Assembly: GCF_017894385.1 (NCBI RefSeq)
Contig: NZ_CP059560.1
Span: forward strand, 5,216,501 to 5,280,500
Reading direction: 5' to 3'
DNA length: 64,000 nucleotides
Source: Aromatoleum petrolei
Lineage (GTDB): Bacteria > Pseudomonadota > Gammaproteobacteria > Burkholderiales > Rhodocyclaceae
The position numbers and the translations under genes are program-made. Below are positions 1 to 8,633 of this stretch, piece after piece. The number at the start of each line of letters is the position of its first letter. The stretch's first letter is position 1. A model generated the notes under the pieces. The model did not search any database. It was not told where the DNA came from and saw only the letters and a program-made list of their open reading frames with translations.

Positions 1-194
1 GCCTCCTCGACGCTCGTCATTTCGCGCCACGGCAAGCGGAATAGCTTTCGAGAACAACCCGACCGCACAGGCGCTACGGCTCGATACTCTCATTCGTGTC
101 AGCGAGTCTAGAATACAAACAGGGTTGGATTGATATTGCTCACGCCTAGAAGCATCGCTGTACTGTTCAGCGGCTTTGCTTCGTCTGGCTGTCG

Positions 195-215
195 CCATTT
201 TTCTGTTAAAAATGG
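195..215. repeat. AT-rich inverted repeat in a gene-free stretch
   Basis: Perfect 8-bp stem (CCATTTTT pairing with AAAAATGG) around a 5-base loop. It lies downstream of the minus-strand DUF6351 gene, in a 386-base stretch (1-386) where I find no convincing gene. The stretch is clearly more AT-rich than the rest of the window, especially around 260-300. The hairpin could be a terminator for DUF6351 or part of a promoter for a gene to the left; neither is proven. Confidence 0.35.
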
Positions 216-386
216 TGCCATCTTTCTGTAACCCGTCGACAAGAGGATTGTAGTCGCACGCTTGATACATTATATAGTTAACATAATACCAATTATGGTG
301 GTTTTAGATGCGCCGGCCGATCGCCGGGCGACGGTCGTGACACCACTGCACTCGACCCGAACAAGTCTTCGTTGTCGCCAAGGAAC

Positions 387-2618
387 CTATCTCACCACCT
401 CGCCGCCCATCACATCATTTGGACGTCCCTGGTCGGGTTGGCGGTAATCGCACACACCATCGGGAAAAATCTGCTCGAGCTGTGCCTTGTACGGCTGCAT
501 GTCCACCGGCTTGTAGACGCCACGGTCGAGCGCGGACGATACGCTTTGCAGTGCGCACTTGAAGCGGTCGCCACGGATCCCGTCCCCGGCGACCATGCGG
601 GAGTTCGCGTAGATCGGATAGACGCGCATGCACGCGCCCGTCGGGAGCTCGTTCCAGTCGCCGTCCCAGACCCGGTCGCCCTTGAACATGATCCGCCCGC
701 GAGCGTCGAAACAGCGGTCACTGGCGCTCTCCGGGCGCGCTTCCGCCCACGAAAGCTGGGGACGCGCGTGTTTCGCACGCAGCCACTGATCGATCGTGGT
801 GAAGGCCTTGGGTGTCGGATCGTAAGCCTTGTCGCTCACCCAGATCGCCTGGTTCCCGGCATCGCCCTGGGCTGCAATCATCCGGGCCCGAGCGGAAAAC
901 GATGCGGCAGTGTGATGCATGTCGAGCTCGGCTTCGAGATACAGCCGCTCGTCGATGACGGGAATATCGATGCTGCCAAGGAAAACCTGCCCCGAACGGT
1001 AGGCGGCCGCGATCGCTTCGAGGCCCCCGGCAAAGCGCGGCGCCGGGTGATCGCGGTTTCGACCCATGTTCATGTTGTGGGCGCTCCACGGTGAAAAGTC
1101 GCGCAGTTCGCTCTCGCCGCCGTCGATCAGCCAGTAGCGTTCGGGCTGCATGTCCGCGGGTGACTTCCAGCTGCCGATACTTGCGTTCAGGCGCAGGAAC
1201 TGCTCCGGACCGATCTGTTTCCGCTGCAGCGCACGGAGGCCGTACTGCACACCGACATTGTCCCACGGAATGCGTGCGTACCCCCTCGCGTCGGTGCCGA
1301 AGAAACGTTTGAGGTCCTCGAAGTAGCTCCAGCGCACCTGCTGGAAAACGTCGCGTGCCAGATGCGACTCGAAATGCGCAAACCGCGGATTCAGGACCAG
1401 CGGCGTCAGGCCCCGCCAGCCGACCACGCACTCGGTTTCGCCCTTGCGGTCGTGTACGGTTTCGCCGCGCATCATGAAGGCAACCCTGGACGCGACCTGG
1501 ATCCGCATCAGCCCGCCGGAGCTTTCATGGCGATTGCTGGCGTTGAAACCTTCTATCCAGCGCCGGTTCTCGGCCTTGCGCCAGGTGCGGTTGTCCCTGT
1601 CGGTAACGTCGAAGTAATACTCGAGCAGTTCGCAGTCGAACACTGGAATCGTCTGCGTGATCATGTCCGGATAGGAATATTGGGCGATGGCCGCATCGAT
1701 GAGGCCGGGGCGGTTCTGCGCCAGCAGATATTGCTGGATGGCGCCGCCCGAAGCGCCCACGCCCACCGTGTAAGCGGGCTCGCCGTAAAGCGCGACGAAC
1801 TGCCGTTTGACGCGCAGCGCGGTGTCCTCCGCGAGCCAGATGTCGAAGTGGTTGCGGCTGGTGGTTCCGGTCGATGCGACGACCGCGTAGCCCTGCGCGA
1901 GCTGATCGCGGCGATCGTCGAGGACGGCCTTCACGTTCGCCCTGCCCTGTCGATGACCGATTCCGACGCCTCCATAAAACTGGTAGATCAAACGACGGTT
2001 CCAACGATCGGCGGCGGGACTGTCGATGAATTCGCGCGCGCCCTTGATCGCGGCGATGAGGTAGATGAAGCGGTTGATCGTGCCTATCTCGACACGGACG
2101 ATGAAGGGCACGCGGGCGCCATTGATGGTGACCGTGTCGACCTCCTCCGACTGCCCGTTCCACCGCGCGAAGTGCTTCTCCCCGACCGGTTTGTAGAAAT
2201 ACCAGGCCTTCGTGGGCGCAAGGCAATCCTTGCTGAACGCCCGTGCCGTCGGCCTGTCCCCGGCGGCGTCAGCGGCGGAGACAACCGGTGTGCCGGTCCC
2301 CGCCGTATTGTCCGCCAGGGGCTGGCCCAAGCCTGAACTGGCGGTGTCGCAGATGAAGGGATATTGATTCGGTCCGGCGAACAAGGGTTCGCTCGGGCCG
2401 ACCTGCCCGAGCATGATCGGGAAACGGAAGGTTTCGGCCGGTCGTTCGAGGCGCGAAGGGTGCGGTCCCGCATACGGCTCGGTGGGCGCCCCGGCGTCGA
2501 ACCCTGGCGGCAAGCCGGCGACCTTCCGATGGCCAAGCTGTCCGCCCCCGTCGGACTGGCCACCAAGAGCGACGCCAACGAGGATCAGCCCCGGCCACAG
2601 CCACCTTCTTCGCTTCAT
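387..2618 (-). CDS. DUF6351 family secreted protein, alpha/beta-hydrolase-like
   Basis: A 743-residue protein. The start chosen is the ATG followed by KRRRWLWPGLILVGVALGG, which looks like a signal peptide (basic start, hydrophobic core); an upstream ATG would only add a poor Arg/Gly-rich leader. The mature part resembles the DUF6351 family, whose members are exported and have no settled function. The stretch VGVGASGGAIQQY has the G-x-S-G-G shape of a serine-hydrolase nucleophile elbow, with a His/Asp-containing NHFDIWLAED segment before it. Six or more Cys in the second half suggest disulfides after export. It stands alone, divergent from the sulfur-carrier operon. The family call is reasonably firm; hydrolase activity is inference. 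Confidence 0.75.
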   Translation of the reverse strand: MKRRRWLWPGLILVGVALGGQSDGGGQLGHRKVAGLPPGFDAGAPTEPYAGPHPSRLERPAETFRFPIMLGQVGPSEPLFAGPNQYPFICDTASSGLGQPLADNTAGTGTPVVSAADAAGDRPTARAFSKDCLAPTKAWYFYKPVGEKHFARWNGQSEEVDTVTINGARVPFIVRVEIGTINRFIYLIAAIKGAREFIDSPAADRWNRRLIYQFYGGVGIGHRQGRANVKAVLDDRRDQLAQGYAVVASTGTTSRNHFDIWLAEDTALRVKRQFVALYGEPAYTVGVGASGGAIQQYLLAQNRPGLIDAAIAQYSYPDMITQTIPVFDCELLEYYFDVTDRDNRTWRKAENRRWIEGFNASNRHESSGGLMRIQVASRVAFMMRGETVHDRKGETECVVGWRGLTPLVLNPRFAHFESHLARDVFQQVRWSYFEDLKRFFGTDARGYARIPWDNVGVQYGLRALQRKQIGPEQFLRLNASIGSWKSPADMQPERYWLIDGGESELRDFSPWSAHNMNMGRNRDHPAPRFAGGLEAIAAAYRSGQVFLGSIDIPVIDERLYLEAELDMHHTAASFSARARMIAAQGDAGNQAIWVSDKAYDPTPKAFTTIDQWLRAKHARPQLSWAEARPESASDRCFDARGRIMFKGDRVWDGDWNELPTGACMRVYPIYANSRMVAGDGIRGDRFKCALQSVSSALDRGVYKPVDMQPYKAQLEQIFPDGVCDYRQPDQGRPNDVMGGEVVR

Positions 2619-2834
2619 CTTCGATGTCCTGCCGTGCGCCCTGCCCCGTCCGGCTGAGCCGTCCATGATTCAGATATAGATCACGGGCGATTGGCCGCAA
2701 TGAACGACGACCGGTGTGCCACTCCGACCGAAATTTGCTCCGCGAGGGCGCGCGTCGCGAACTCAGGCGGCCCGATCGCATTCCAAAGTAGACGGATTTA
2801 GTCGGTTATTGCGTTCTGTAACGAGGGTCCCGCC

Positions 2835-3251
2835 ATGGCGAGCTTGCGACTGCCTCCCCCTCTGCGCGACACGATCATCGCCGCCGCGCAGACGGGCTAC
2901 CCCGATGAGGTGTGCGGAATCCTGCTGGGGCGGCAGGACGGCGAAGCCGTGACTGTGTGCGCGGTCCGTGCCGCCCGCAATGTTCACCCGGAGCGCACCG
3001 CGGATCGGTTCCTGATCGAACCGCAGGATTATCTCGATGCCGAGTACGCGGCGGCCGCCAGCGGACTGCAGGTGGTTGGCGTTTGGCATTCCCATCCCGA
3101 CCACCCGCCCCACCCTTCGGTTACGGACCGGGAATTCGCGTGGGCGGGTTGGTCCTATCCGATCGTCTCGGTCAAGGCCGGCGTGGCCACCGAGTTGCGC
3201 TCATGGCGGCTCGAGGGCCAAACGTTCGGCGAAGAGGAGGTGTTGTCATGA
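2835..3251 (+). CDS. JAMM/MPN metallopeptidase (Mec-like)
   Basis: A 138-residue single-domain Mov34/MPN (M67) protein. The full JAMM zinc site is present: Glu25 (DEVCGILLG), then His85-x-His87 and Ser95-x2-Asp98 in HSHPDHPPHPSVTD. In Mycobacterium the related Mec peptidase releases cysteine from the C-terminus of the sulfur carrier CysO; in Pseudomonas QbsD trims a carrier tail. The stop codon overlaps the next start (ATGA at 3248-3251), so translation is coupled to the carrier-rhodanese-E1 fusion, with a cysteine synthase after it. The likely job is therefore cleavage after a carrier Gly-Gly: either releasing a cysteine adduct or freeing the carrier from the fusion. A GAGGG ribosome site precedes the ATG. 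Family firm; substrate inferred from context. Confidence 0.88.
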   Translation: MASLRLPPPLRDTIIAAAQTGYPDEVCGILLGRQDGEAVTVCAVRAARNVHPERTADRFLIEPQDYLDAEYAAAASGLQVVGVWHSHPDHPPHPSVTDREFAWAGWSYPIVSVKAGVATELRSWRLEGQTFGEEEVLS

Positions 3252-4699
3252 GCCATGTCATCGTTCGCATTCCGACTCCCTTGCGCGCTTACACCGGTGG
3301 CGCAGACGAAGTCGAGGTCGACGCCGCCACGGTCGGCGACGCGCTGCAGGCTCTGGCCCATCGTCACGAAGGACTGCTGCCGCGCGTGTGCGCGGGGGAC
3401 GGATCACTGCGCCCCTTCGTGAACATCTACCTCGGATCGGACAATGTACGAGACTTGGGTGGACTCGCTGCCCCCCTGCCCCATGACGGCGCAGTGCTCG
3501 CGATCGTTCCGGCGGTAGCCGGTGGGGCCGGCGGCGCACGCGAGCGGCGGATCGCGGAACTGAGGGCGAGCATACCGGAGATCGATCCGCGCGAAGCTTT
3601 CGCCCTGCAAGCGCAAGGGGCGGCGCTGATCGACGTGCGCGAGGCGGACGAGATCGCGCAGGGCAGCCCCCGCGACGCTTTGCGCATCGGCCGCGGATTT
3701 CTCGAGCTGCGCGTGGAGGAAGCCATCCCCGATACCGAGCGGACGCTGCTCGTGCTGTGCGGCGGTGGTGTGCGCTCCCTGTTCGCCGCCGAAGGCCTGC
3801 AGCGGCTCGGTTATCGCAAGGTCGCGTCGGTGGCGGGCGGTTTCTCCCGCTGGAAGGCCGAAGGCCTGCCCTTCGAGACCCCGCGCGGCCTCGATTCGCA
3901 CGCACGCGAGCGCTATGCGCGGCATCTGGCGATGCCGGAGGTCGGGGAAGCCGGGCAGCGACGGCTGCTGGACAGCCGCGTGCTGCTGGTCGGCGCCGGA
4001 GGCCTCGGGTCTCCGGCGGCCCTGTACCTCGCCGCGGCCGGCGTCGGCACCCTCGGCATCGTCGATCACGACATCGTCGATCGCTCCAACCTGCAGCGGC
4101 AGATCCTCCACAACGACGAGCGCATCGGCCAGCCCAAGGTCGACTCCGCGCGCCGCACGCTGCAAGGCCTCAATCCCGCGGTGAAGGTCGCGACCTACCT
4201 CGAGCGCCTGAGTGCGTCCAACGTCGAGCGCATTCTCGAAGGTTACGACGTGGTGGTCGACGGCTCGGACAACTTCCCTACCCGCTACCTCGTCAACGAC
4301 GCCAGCGTGCGCCTGCAGATTCCGTGCGTGCATGGCTCGGTGTACCGCTTCGAGGGCCAGGTGACGGTATTCTGGCCGCATTACCCGGCCCGCCGCGGCC
4401 CGTGCTATCGCTGTCTCTATCCGGAACCGCCGCCCGCCGAGTTCGCGCCCTCGTGCGCCGACGCGGGCGTGCTGGGCGTGCTGCCCGGGGTCGTGGGGCT
4501 GCTCGAAGCGGTCGAGACGATCAAGCTGCTGCTGGATCTGGGCGACCCGCTGGTCGGGCGGCTGCTGCATTACGACGCCTTGCGCGCCCGATTCGACGAG
4601 TATCGGCTATCCGCAAGGCCGGATTGCGAGCTGTGCGCCGAAGGGCGTGCATTCCCCGGCTACGTCGACTACGAAGCGTTCTGCGCGACGGCGGTTTAA
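3248..4699 (+). CDS. Fusion: ThiS/MoaD-type sulfur carrier + rhodanese + MoeB/ThiF-type E1
   Basis: One 483-residue chain with three sulfur-transfer modules. Residues 1-96 are a ubiquitin-like carrier ending AIVPAVAGGAGG; the VAGG at 90-93 matches the C-terminus of CysO-type carriers, but here the di-glycine is internal. Residues about 100-212 are a rhodanese with loop CGGGVRS (Cys171 as persulfide site). Residues about 218-483 are an adenylating E1: nucleotide loop GAGGLGSP (249-256), zinc pairs Cys386/Cys389 and Cys460/Cys463, and Cys403 in SCADAGVLG where ThiF forms its acyl-disulfide link. Known relatives adenylate a carrier C-terminus and convert it to a thiocarboxylate; that needs a free Gly-Gly end, so this carrier must be cut or must work on a second carrier. 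The upstream JAMM peptidase (4-base overlap) and downstream CysM-like enzyme point to protein-bound sulfide for cysteine synthesis. Confidence 0.88.
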   Translation: MSHVIVRIPTPLRAYTGGADEVEVDAATVGDALQALAHRHEGLLPRVCAGDGSLRPFVNIYLGSDNVRDLGGLAAPLPHDGAVLAIVPAVAGGAGGARERRIAELRASIPEIDPREAFALQAQGAALIDVREADEIAQGSPRDALRIGRGFLELRVEEAIPDTERTLLVLCGGGVRSLFAAEGLQRLGYRKVASVAGGFSRWKAEGLPFETPRGLDSHARERYARHLAMPEVGEAGQRRLLDSRVLLVGAGGLGSPAALYLAAAGVGTLGIVDHDIVDRSNLQRQILHNDERIGQPKVDSARRTLQGLNPAVKVATYLERLSASNVERILEGYDVVVDGSDNFPTRYLVNDASVRLQIPCVHGSVYRFEGQVTVFWPHYPARRGPCYRCLYPEPPPAEFAPSCADAGVLGVLPGVVGLLEAVETIKLLLDLGDPLVGRLLHYDALRARFDEYRLSARPDCELCAEGRAFPGYVDYEAFCATAV

Positions 4700-4722
4700 G
4701 CGCGTCGCAAGGGAAGACGGAC

Positions 4723-5691
4723 ATGGCAGCGATCCCGATCCGCGAATCCGCCCTGCTCTCCGGCGTCGGTCACGTCCCGCTGGTCGAGATCCACGCCGTA
4801 CGTGAGCAGGCGCCGGGTTGCCGCGTGTTCGCCACGCTCGAAGCCGTCAATCCCGGCGGATCGATCAAGGACCGACCAGTCGTGCGCATGCTGATGAAGG
4901 CCCTGCAGACCGGCCGCCTCGACGCCGGCCGGCGACTGCTCGATTCGTCGTCCGGCAACGCGGGCATCTCGTACGCGCTGTACGGTGCGGCCTTGGGTGT
5001 GCCGGTTACGCTCGTCGTGCCGGGCAACGCCAGCCGCGAACGCCTCGACCGCATCCGCGCCAGCGGCGCCGAACTGATCCTCACCGATCCGCTCGAAGGC
5101 TACGACTTTGCAGTGGCCGAGGCGCGCCGCCTCGCGCGCGATCACCCCGAGCGCTACTGGTACTGCGATCAGTATTCGAATCCTGAGAACTGGCGTGCAC
5201 ATTACGACACTACCGGTCCGGAACTGCTGCGGGGCGTTATGGCGAGCACCGGCAGGCCGCCGGATGCGTTCGTTGCCGGCATCGGCACCGGCGGCACGCT
5301 CACGGGCGTCGCGCGCCGGCTGAAGGAAGCGCATCCGGCAACGGTCGTGATCGCGGCGATCCCCGACGAATTCCCCGGCATCGAGGGCCTCAAGCCGCTC
5401 GGCCATCCGGGCGACATGGTGCCGGCGATCCTCGACGAGAGCCTGATCGACCGCCGTCTGCCGGTGTGCATGGAGGATGCGATCCCGATGTGCCGGAAGC
5501 TGGCCAAGACCGGCCTGTTCGTCGGCCCGTCCGCAGGCGCGCTGGTGCATGTCGCATGCCGGGTCGCGCTCGAAGATCGCTTGCGCTGCATTGCCACGCT
5601 GCTGCCGGATACCGGCGAACGCTACGTATCGACCGGGCTCTGGGCGGGCACAGACGTACAACAGGAGACGGGAAGGACAGGGAGCCACTAA
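4723..5691 (+). CDS. PLP-dependent cysteine synthase, CysM-like
   Basis: A 322-residue fold-type II PLP enzyme. Lys49 in NPGGSIKDRP should carry the PLP; SSGNAG is the substrate-carboxylate loop, and GIGTGGTLTGVAR holds the PLP phosphate. The length fits O-acetylserine or O-phosphoserine sulfhydrylases. The gene starts 23 bases after the carrier-rhodanese-E1 fusion and is presumably cotranscribed. In Mycobacterium CysM uses thiocarboxylated CysO rather than free sulfide, with O-phosphoserine as the other substrate. The same gene company here suggests this enzyme also takes sulfur from a carrier protein. Whether it prefers O-acetyl- or O-phosphoserine cannot be told by eye. A plain free-sulfide cysteine synthase remains possible. 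Confidence 0.85.
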   Translation: MAAIPIRESALLSGVGHVPLVEIHAVREQAPGCRVFATLEAVNPGGSIKDRPVVRMLMKALQTGRLDAGRRLLDSSSGNAGISYALYGAALGVPVTLVVPGNASRERLDRIRASGAELILTDPLEGYDFAVAEARRLARDHPERYWYCDQYSNPENWRAHYDTTGPELLRGVMASTGRPPDAFVAGIGTGGTLTGVARRLKEAHPATVVIAAIPDEFPGIEGLKPLGHPGDMVPAILDESLIDRRLPVCMEDAIPMCRKLAKTGLFVGPSAGALVHVACRVALEDRLRCIATLLPDTGERYVSTGLWAGTDVQQETGRTGSH

Positions 5692-5707
5692 TGCGTGGAG
5701 GTTTGCC

Positions 5708-6367
5708 ATGGCATTGCGATTAGGCGACGACGCGCCGGACTTCACGGCGGAAACGACGCGGGGAACGATCCGGTTTCATGAGTGGATCGGGGACGGGTGG
5801 GCAATCCTGTTCTCGCATCCGAAGGACTTCACCCCTGTCTGCACCACGGAACTCGGGTATATGGCGGGACTCAAGGAGGAATTCGACAAGCGCAACACCA
5901 AGATCATCGGTCTGAGTGTGGACTGCGTCAGTGACCACGACCGCTGGTCGAAGGATATCGAGGAGACGCAGGGGCATCGCATCAATTACCCGCTGATCGG
6001 CGACCCGGACCTCAAGGTGGCCAAGCTTTACGACATGATCCACCCCAACGCCAGCGGCAGCGCTCAGGACCGAACGGCGCAGGACAACCTGACGGTGCGT
6101 TCGGTGTTCGTGATCGGGCCGGACAGGAAGATCAAGCTGATGCTCACCTACCCGATGAGTACCGGCCGCAACTTCGACGAGGTCCTGCGGGTGCTGGACT
6201 CGATCCAGCTCACCGCGAAGTACAAGGTGGCGACGCCGGTCAACTGGAAACCGGGCGAGGACGTGATAATCGTGCCGTCGGTCTCCGACGAGGAAGCAAA
6301 AACCCGCTTCCCGGACGGATGGGAGGCACCCAAGCCCTATTTGCGCATCGTTCCGCAGCCCAGATAG
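5708..6367 (+). CDS. 1-Cys peroxiredoxin (Prx6/AhpC-TSA family)
   Basis: A 219-residue peroxiredoxin reducing H2O2 and organic peroxides in the cytoplasm. The peroxidatic site reads HPKDFTPVCTTELG, and the C-terminal extension (VNWKPGEDVIIVPSVSDEE) is typical of the Prx6 group. I see no conserved resolving Cys in the second half, consistent with a 1-Cys mechanism. A strong GGAGG precedes the ATG. It follows the cysteine synthase by 16 bases, so it probably shares the sulfur-carrier transcript; a peroxidase beside thiol synthesis suggests a link to redox stress, but that is inference. Confidence 0.92.
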   Translation: MALRLGDDAPDFTAETTRGTIRFHEWIGDGWAILFSHPKDFTPVCTTELGYMAGLKEEFDKRNTKIIGLSVDCVSDHDRWSKDIEETQGHRINYPLIGDPDLKVAKLYDMIHPNASGSAQDRTAQDNLTVRSVFVIGPDRKIKLMLTYPMSTGRNFDEVLRVLDSIQLTAKYKVATPVNWKPGEDVIIVPSVSDEEAKTRFPDGWEAPKPYLRIVPQPR

Positions 6368-6464
6368 CGCACGTGCGGCCACTCAGCCCTTGGGCAACGC
6401 TTGCTGTCGGTCAATGATTTGCTCTATACAGGAAATTGCCAATCCCGATGCAGAGGAGCCGACC

Positions 6465-6893
6465 ATGCCGAAGAAAGCCGTAGCCCACGAGTCCGCACAT
6501 GCCCCCCCTGTCGACGCCACTTCCGACGAATCCCGCGCTGCATGGCCATTCGGCGATATTGCTGCAGTGTGGACGGGGATGCCGTGGATCAACCTATGGA
6601 TACAGTCCTGGGCAACATGGCTCGGACAGCACGGGCCGGAAATCGAGCGGACGCCTGCTACCGGGCGAGTGCGTGCGCCACGCCCCGAACGTCGACAGGT
6701 CGAGCTCCCGTGGGTACCCAAGATCGAGTCCACGGTAATCCCGTTCTGCCGCTCGGAGGACGAGCCCGGCGCCGAGGCGACGAGGCTTTCGATGCGCCTG
6801 CGCGTCCCGACCCTGCCGTGGATGGGTGGCAGCAACGTGATTTCGATCGATACCGTGATGCCTCACGGATTCGACAAGAAGCGCGGCGACTGA
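6465..6893 (+). CDS. Hypothetical protein, 142 residues
   Basis: Not recognised. The start is the ATG followed by PKKAVAHESAH, preceded by GAGGAG at good spacing. The protein is rich in Ala, Pro, Arg and Trp, with a Trp-rich amphipathic segment in the middle (WINLWIQSWATWLGQ). There is no signal peptide, membrane helix or Cys cluster. The middle segment loosely recalls small granule- or membrane-associated proteins, but I would not assign one. It lies between the sulfur-carrier operon and lemA in the same direction, with 97 bases before it and 151 after. Confidence 0.6.
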   Translation: MPKKAVAHESAHAPPVDATSDESRAAWPFGDIAAVWTGMPWINLWIQSWATWLGQHGPEIERTPATGRVRAPRPERRQVELPWVPKIESTVIPFCRSEDEPGAEATRLSMRLRVPTLPWMGGSNVISIDTVMPHGFDKKRGD

Positions 6894-7044
6894 GCGGCCA
6901 AGGGGTCGGCGCGCTTATCCCACCGGTGCAAGCGGCACGCGGCGGGGTATCATTACTCCCGCATATCGGGTGTGACGTCCGACATTGGCGGTGCGCCACA
7001 CCGCGCGCCGCCTTGCGCGGCAAACCTGATCCTGGGAGTGTGAC

Positions 7045-7665
7045 GTGTCGAGATCCTTTCTGCGCCGACTGGCTTCGGTCGCCGCCGTCGCGGTTGCGCT
7101 GAGCACCGCGGGCTGCGGTTATAACGATTTCCAGCGGCTTGACGAGCAAAGCAAGGCAGCCTGGGCCGAGGTGCTGAACCAGTACCAGCGGCGGGCCGAC
7201 CTTATTCCCAACCTTGTCGCCACCGTCAAGGGTGAGGCGAACTTCGAGCAGGAAACGCTCACGAAGGTGATCGAAGCGCGGGCGAAGGCGACTTCGATCC
7301 AAGTCACCCCCGAAATGCTTGCCGACCCGCAGGCGATGGAACGCTTCCAGCAAGCACAGGGCCAGCTGGGCAGCGCCCTGTCGCGCCTGCTCGTCGTCGC
7401 CGAAAACTACCCGAACCTGAAGGCCAACCAGGCCTTCCAGGACCTGCGGGTCCAGCTCGAAGGCACCGAGAACCGCATCACCGTCGCGCGCAACGGTTAC
7501 ATCAAGGCCATCCAGGAATACAACGTCCTCGCTCGCAGCTTTCCGACCAATCTGACGGCGATGGTCTTCAGCTACGCTCCCAAGGCAGGGTTCACCGTCG
7601 CGAACGAGCAGGCGATTTCGAGCCCTCCCGCAGTCGATTTCAGTGGCAGTGCGCCCAAGCGTTGA
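7045..7665 (+). CDS. lemA: LemA family lipoprotein
   Basis: A 206-residue protein starting with GTG (GGGAG upstream). The N-terminus is a signal ending in a lipobox-like LSTAGC, so it is probably a lipoprotein. The following helical region is typical LemA: YNDFQRLDEQSKAAWAEVLNQYQRRADLIPNLV and the GTENRITVARNGYI segment. LemA proteins are membrane-anchored helical bundles of unclear role, very often followed by a TPM-domain gene, as here. Size and gene order match the family. Confidence 0.92.
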   Translation: MSRSFLRRLASVAAVAVALSTAGCGYNDFQRLDEQSKAAWAEVLNQYQRRADLIPNLVATVKGEANFEQETLTKVIEARAKATSIQVTPEMLADPQAMERFQQAQGQLGSALSRLLVVAENYPNLKANQAFQDLRVQLEGTENRITVARNGYIKAIQEYNVLARSFPTNLTAMVFSYAPKAGFTVANEQAISSPPAVDFSGSAPKR

Positions 7666-7687
7666 AGCGCCCACTCCCCTGCCCTTG

Positions 7688-8602
7688 ATGCCGGCCCTCC
7701 TCCCTTCCATGCGCGCGATCGGATGCGCCCTGCGCCTCGCCTTGTGCATGCTCGCGCTGGGGTTCTGGGCGGGCGCTGCCGGCGCGCAGGAATTGATCCC
7801 CGTTCCGAAGCTGACGGCGCGCGTCATCGACCAGACGGGAACACTGTCGTCCGCCGAACGGCAAGCGCTCGAAGACAAGCTTGGCCGATTCGAAACCGAG
7901 CGCGGCAGCCAGATTGTCGTCCTGATCGTGGCGACGACCGCGCCCGAGGATATCGCCGCCTTCGCCAATCGCGTGGCGGCCGAATGGAGGATCGGCCGAC
8001 GCGATATCGGTGACGGCCTCCTGCTGGTAGTCGCCAAGGATGACCGGCGCGTGCGCATCGAGGTCGCCCGCGCCCTCGAAGGAGCGGTTCCCGACCTGGC
8101 AGCCTTCCACATCATCGACCGCGCCATCACGCCGGCCTTCCGCCAAGGTCAGTTCGCCGCCGGTATCGAGGCCGGTGTCGAGGCCTTGTTCGCACGCATC
8201 CGCGGCGAGAACCTGGCCCTGCCGGAACCGGACGGACGCGACTCGGGCGGATCGGGATCGTTTCAGGACATCGGAGTCCTGCTCATGTTCGGCGTGCCCA
8301 TAGTCGGCGGCATGCTCGTCGCGGTGCTTGGCCGCAAGCTCGGCGCATTGGCAACCGGGGGCGTCTTCGGCTTCCTCGCCAAATTTCTGCTCGGCAGCCT
8401 CGTGCTGGGCATCATCGTCGGTGTGCTCGCCATCATCTTCGTCTTCGTGCTCGGCACCGGCGGGGGCGGACGCGGTGGCCGCGGCGGTCCCGGCGGACCG
8501 ATCATCTGGGGCGGCAGAGGTCGTGGCGGCTTCGGGGGCGGGGGCTTCGGTTCGGGCGGAGGCGGCAGCTTTGGCGGCGGAGGCGCGTCGGGTCGATGGT
8601 AA
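7688..8602 (+). CDS. TPM-domain membrane protein with Gly-rich tail (YgcG-like)
   Basis: About 304 residues, 22 bases after lemA. An N-terminal signal peptide (to GAAGAQE) leads into a TPM domain (TARVIDQTGTLSSAERQALEDKL...VVLIVATTAPEDIAAFANRVAAEWRIGRRDIGDGLLLVVAKDDRRVRIEVA), then two hydrophobic segments and a long Gly-rich tail ending GGGGASGRW. TPM proteins are exported or anchored; some relatives have been reported to hydrolyse phosphate esters, but the role here is unknown. Start choice is uncertain: ATG 7688 and ATG 7709 both lack a clear ribosome site. Confidence 0.88.
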   Translation: MPALLPSMRAIGCALRLALCMLALGFWAGAAGAQELIPVPKLTARVIDQTGTLSSAERQALEDKLGRFETERGSQIVVLIVATTAPEDIAAFANRVAAEWRIGRRDIGDGLLLVVAKDDRRVRIEVARALEGAVPDLAAFHIIDRAITPAFRQGQFAAGIEAGVEALFARIRGENLALPEPDGRDSGGSGSFQDIGVLLMFGVPIVGGMLVAVLGRKLGALATGGVFGFLAKFLLGSLVLGIIVGVLAIIFVFVLGTGGGGRGGRGGPGGPIIWGGRGRGGFGGGGFGSGGGGSFGGGGASGRW

Positions 8603-8633
8603 CGAGGATCAACGCCATGACGGAGGGATGGTG

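Noticed and set aside
3757..5691. 644-residue frame whose first half overlaps the fusion gene
   Set aside because: The first half is Arg/Pro-rich and out of frame with the fusion; only the part from 4723 (cysteine synthase) is real.
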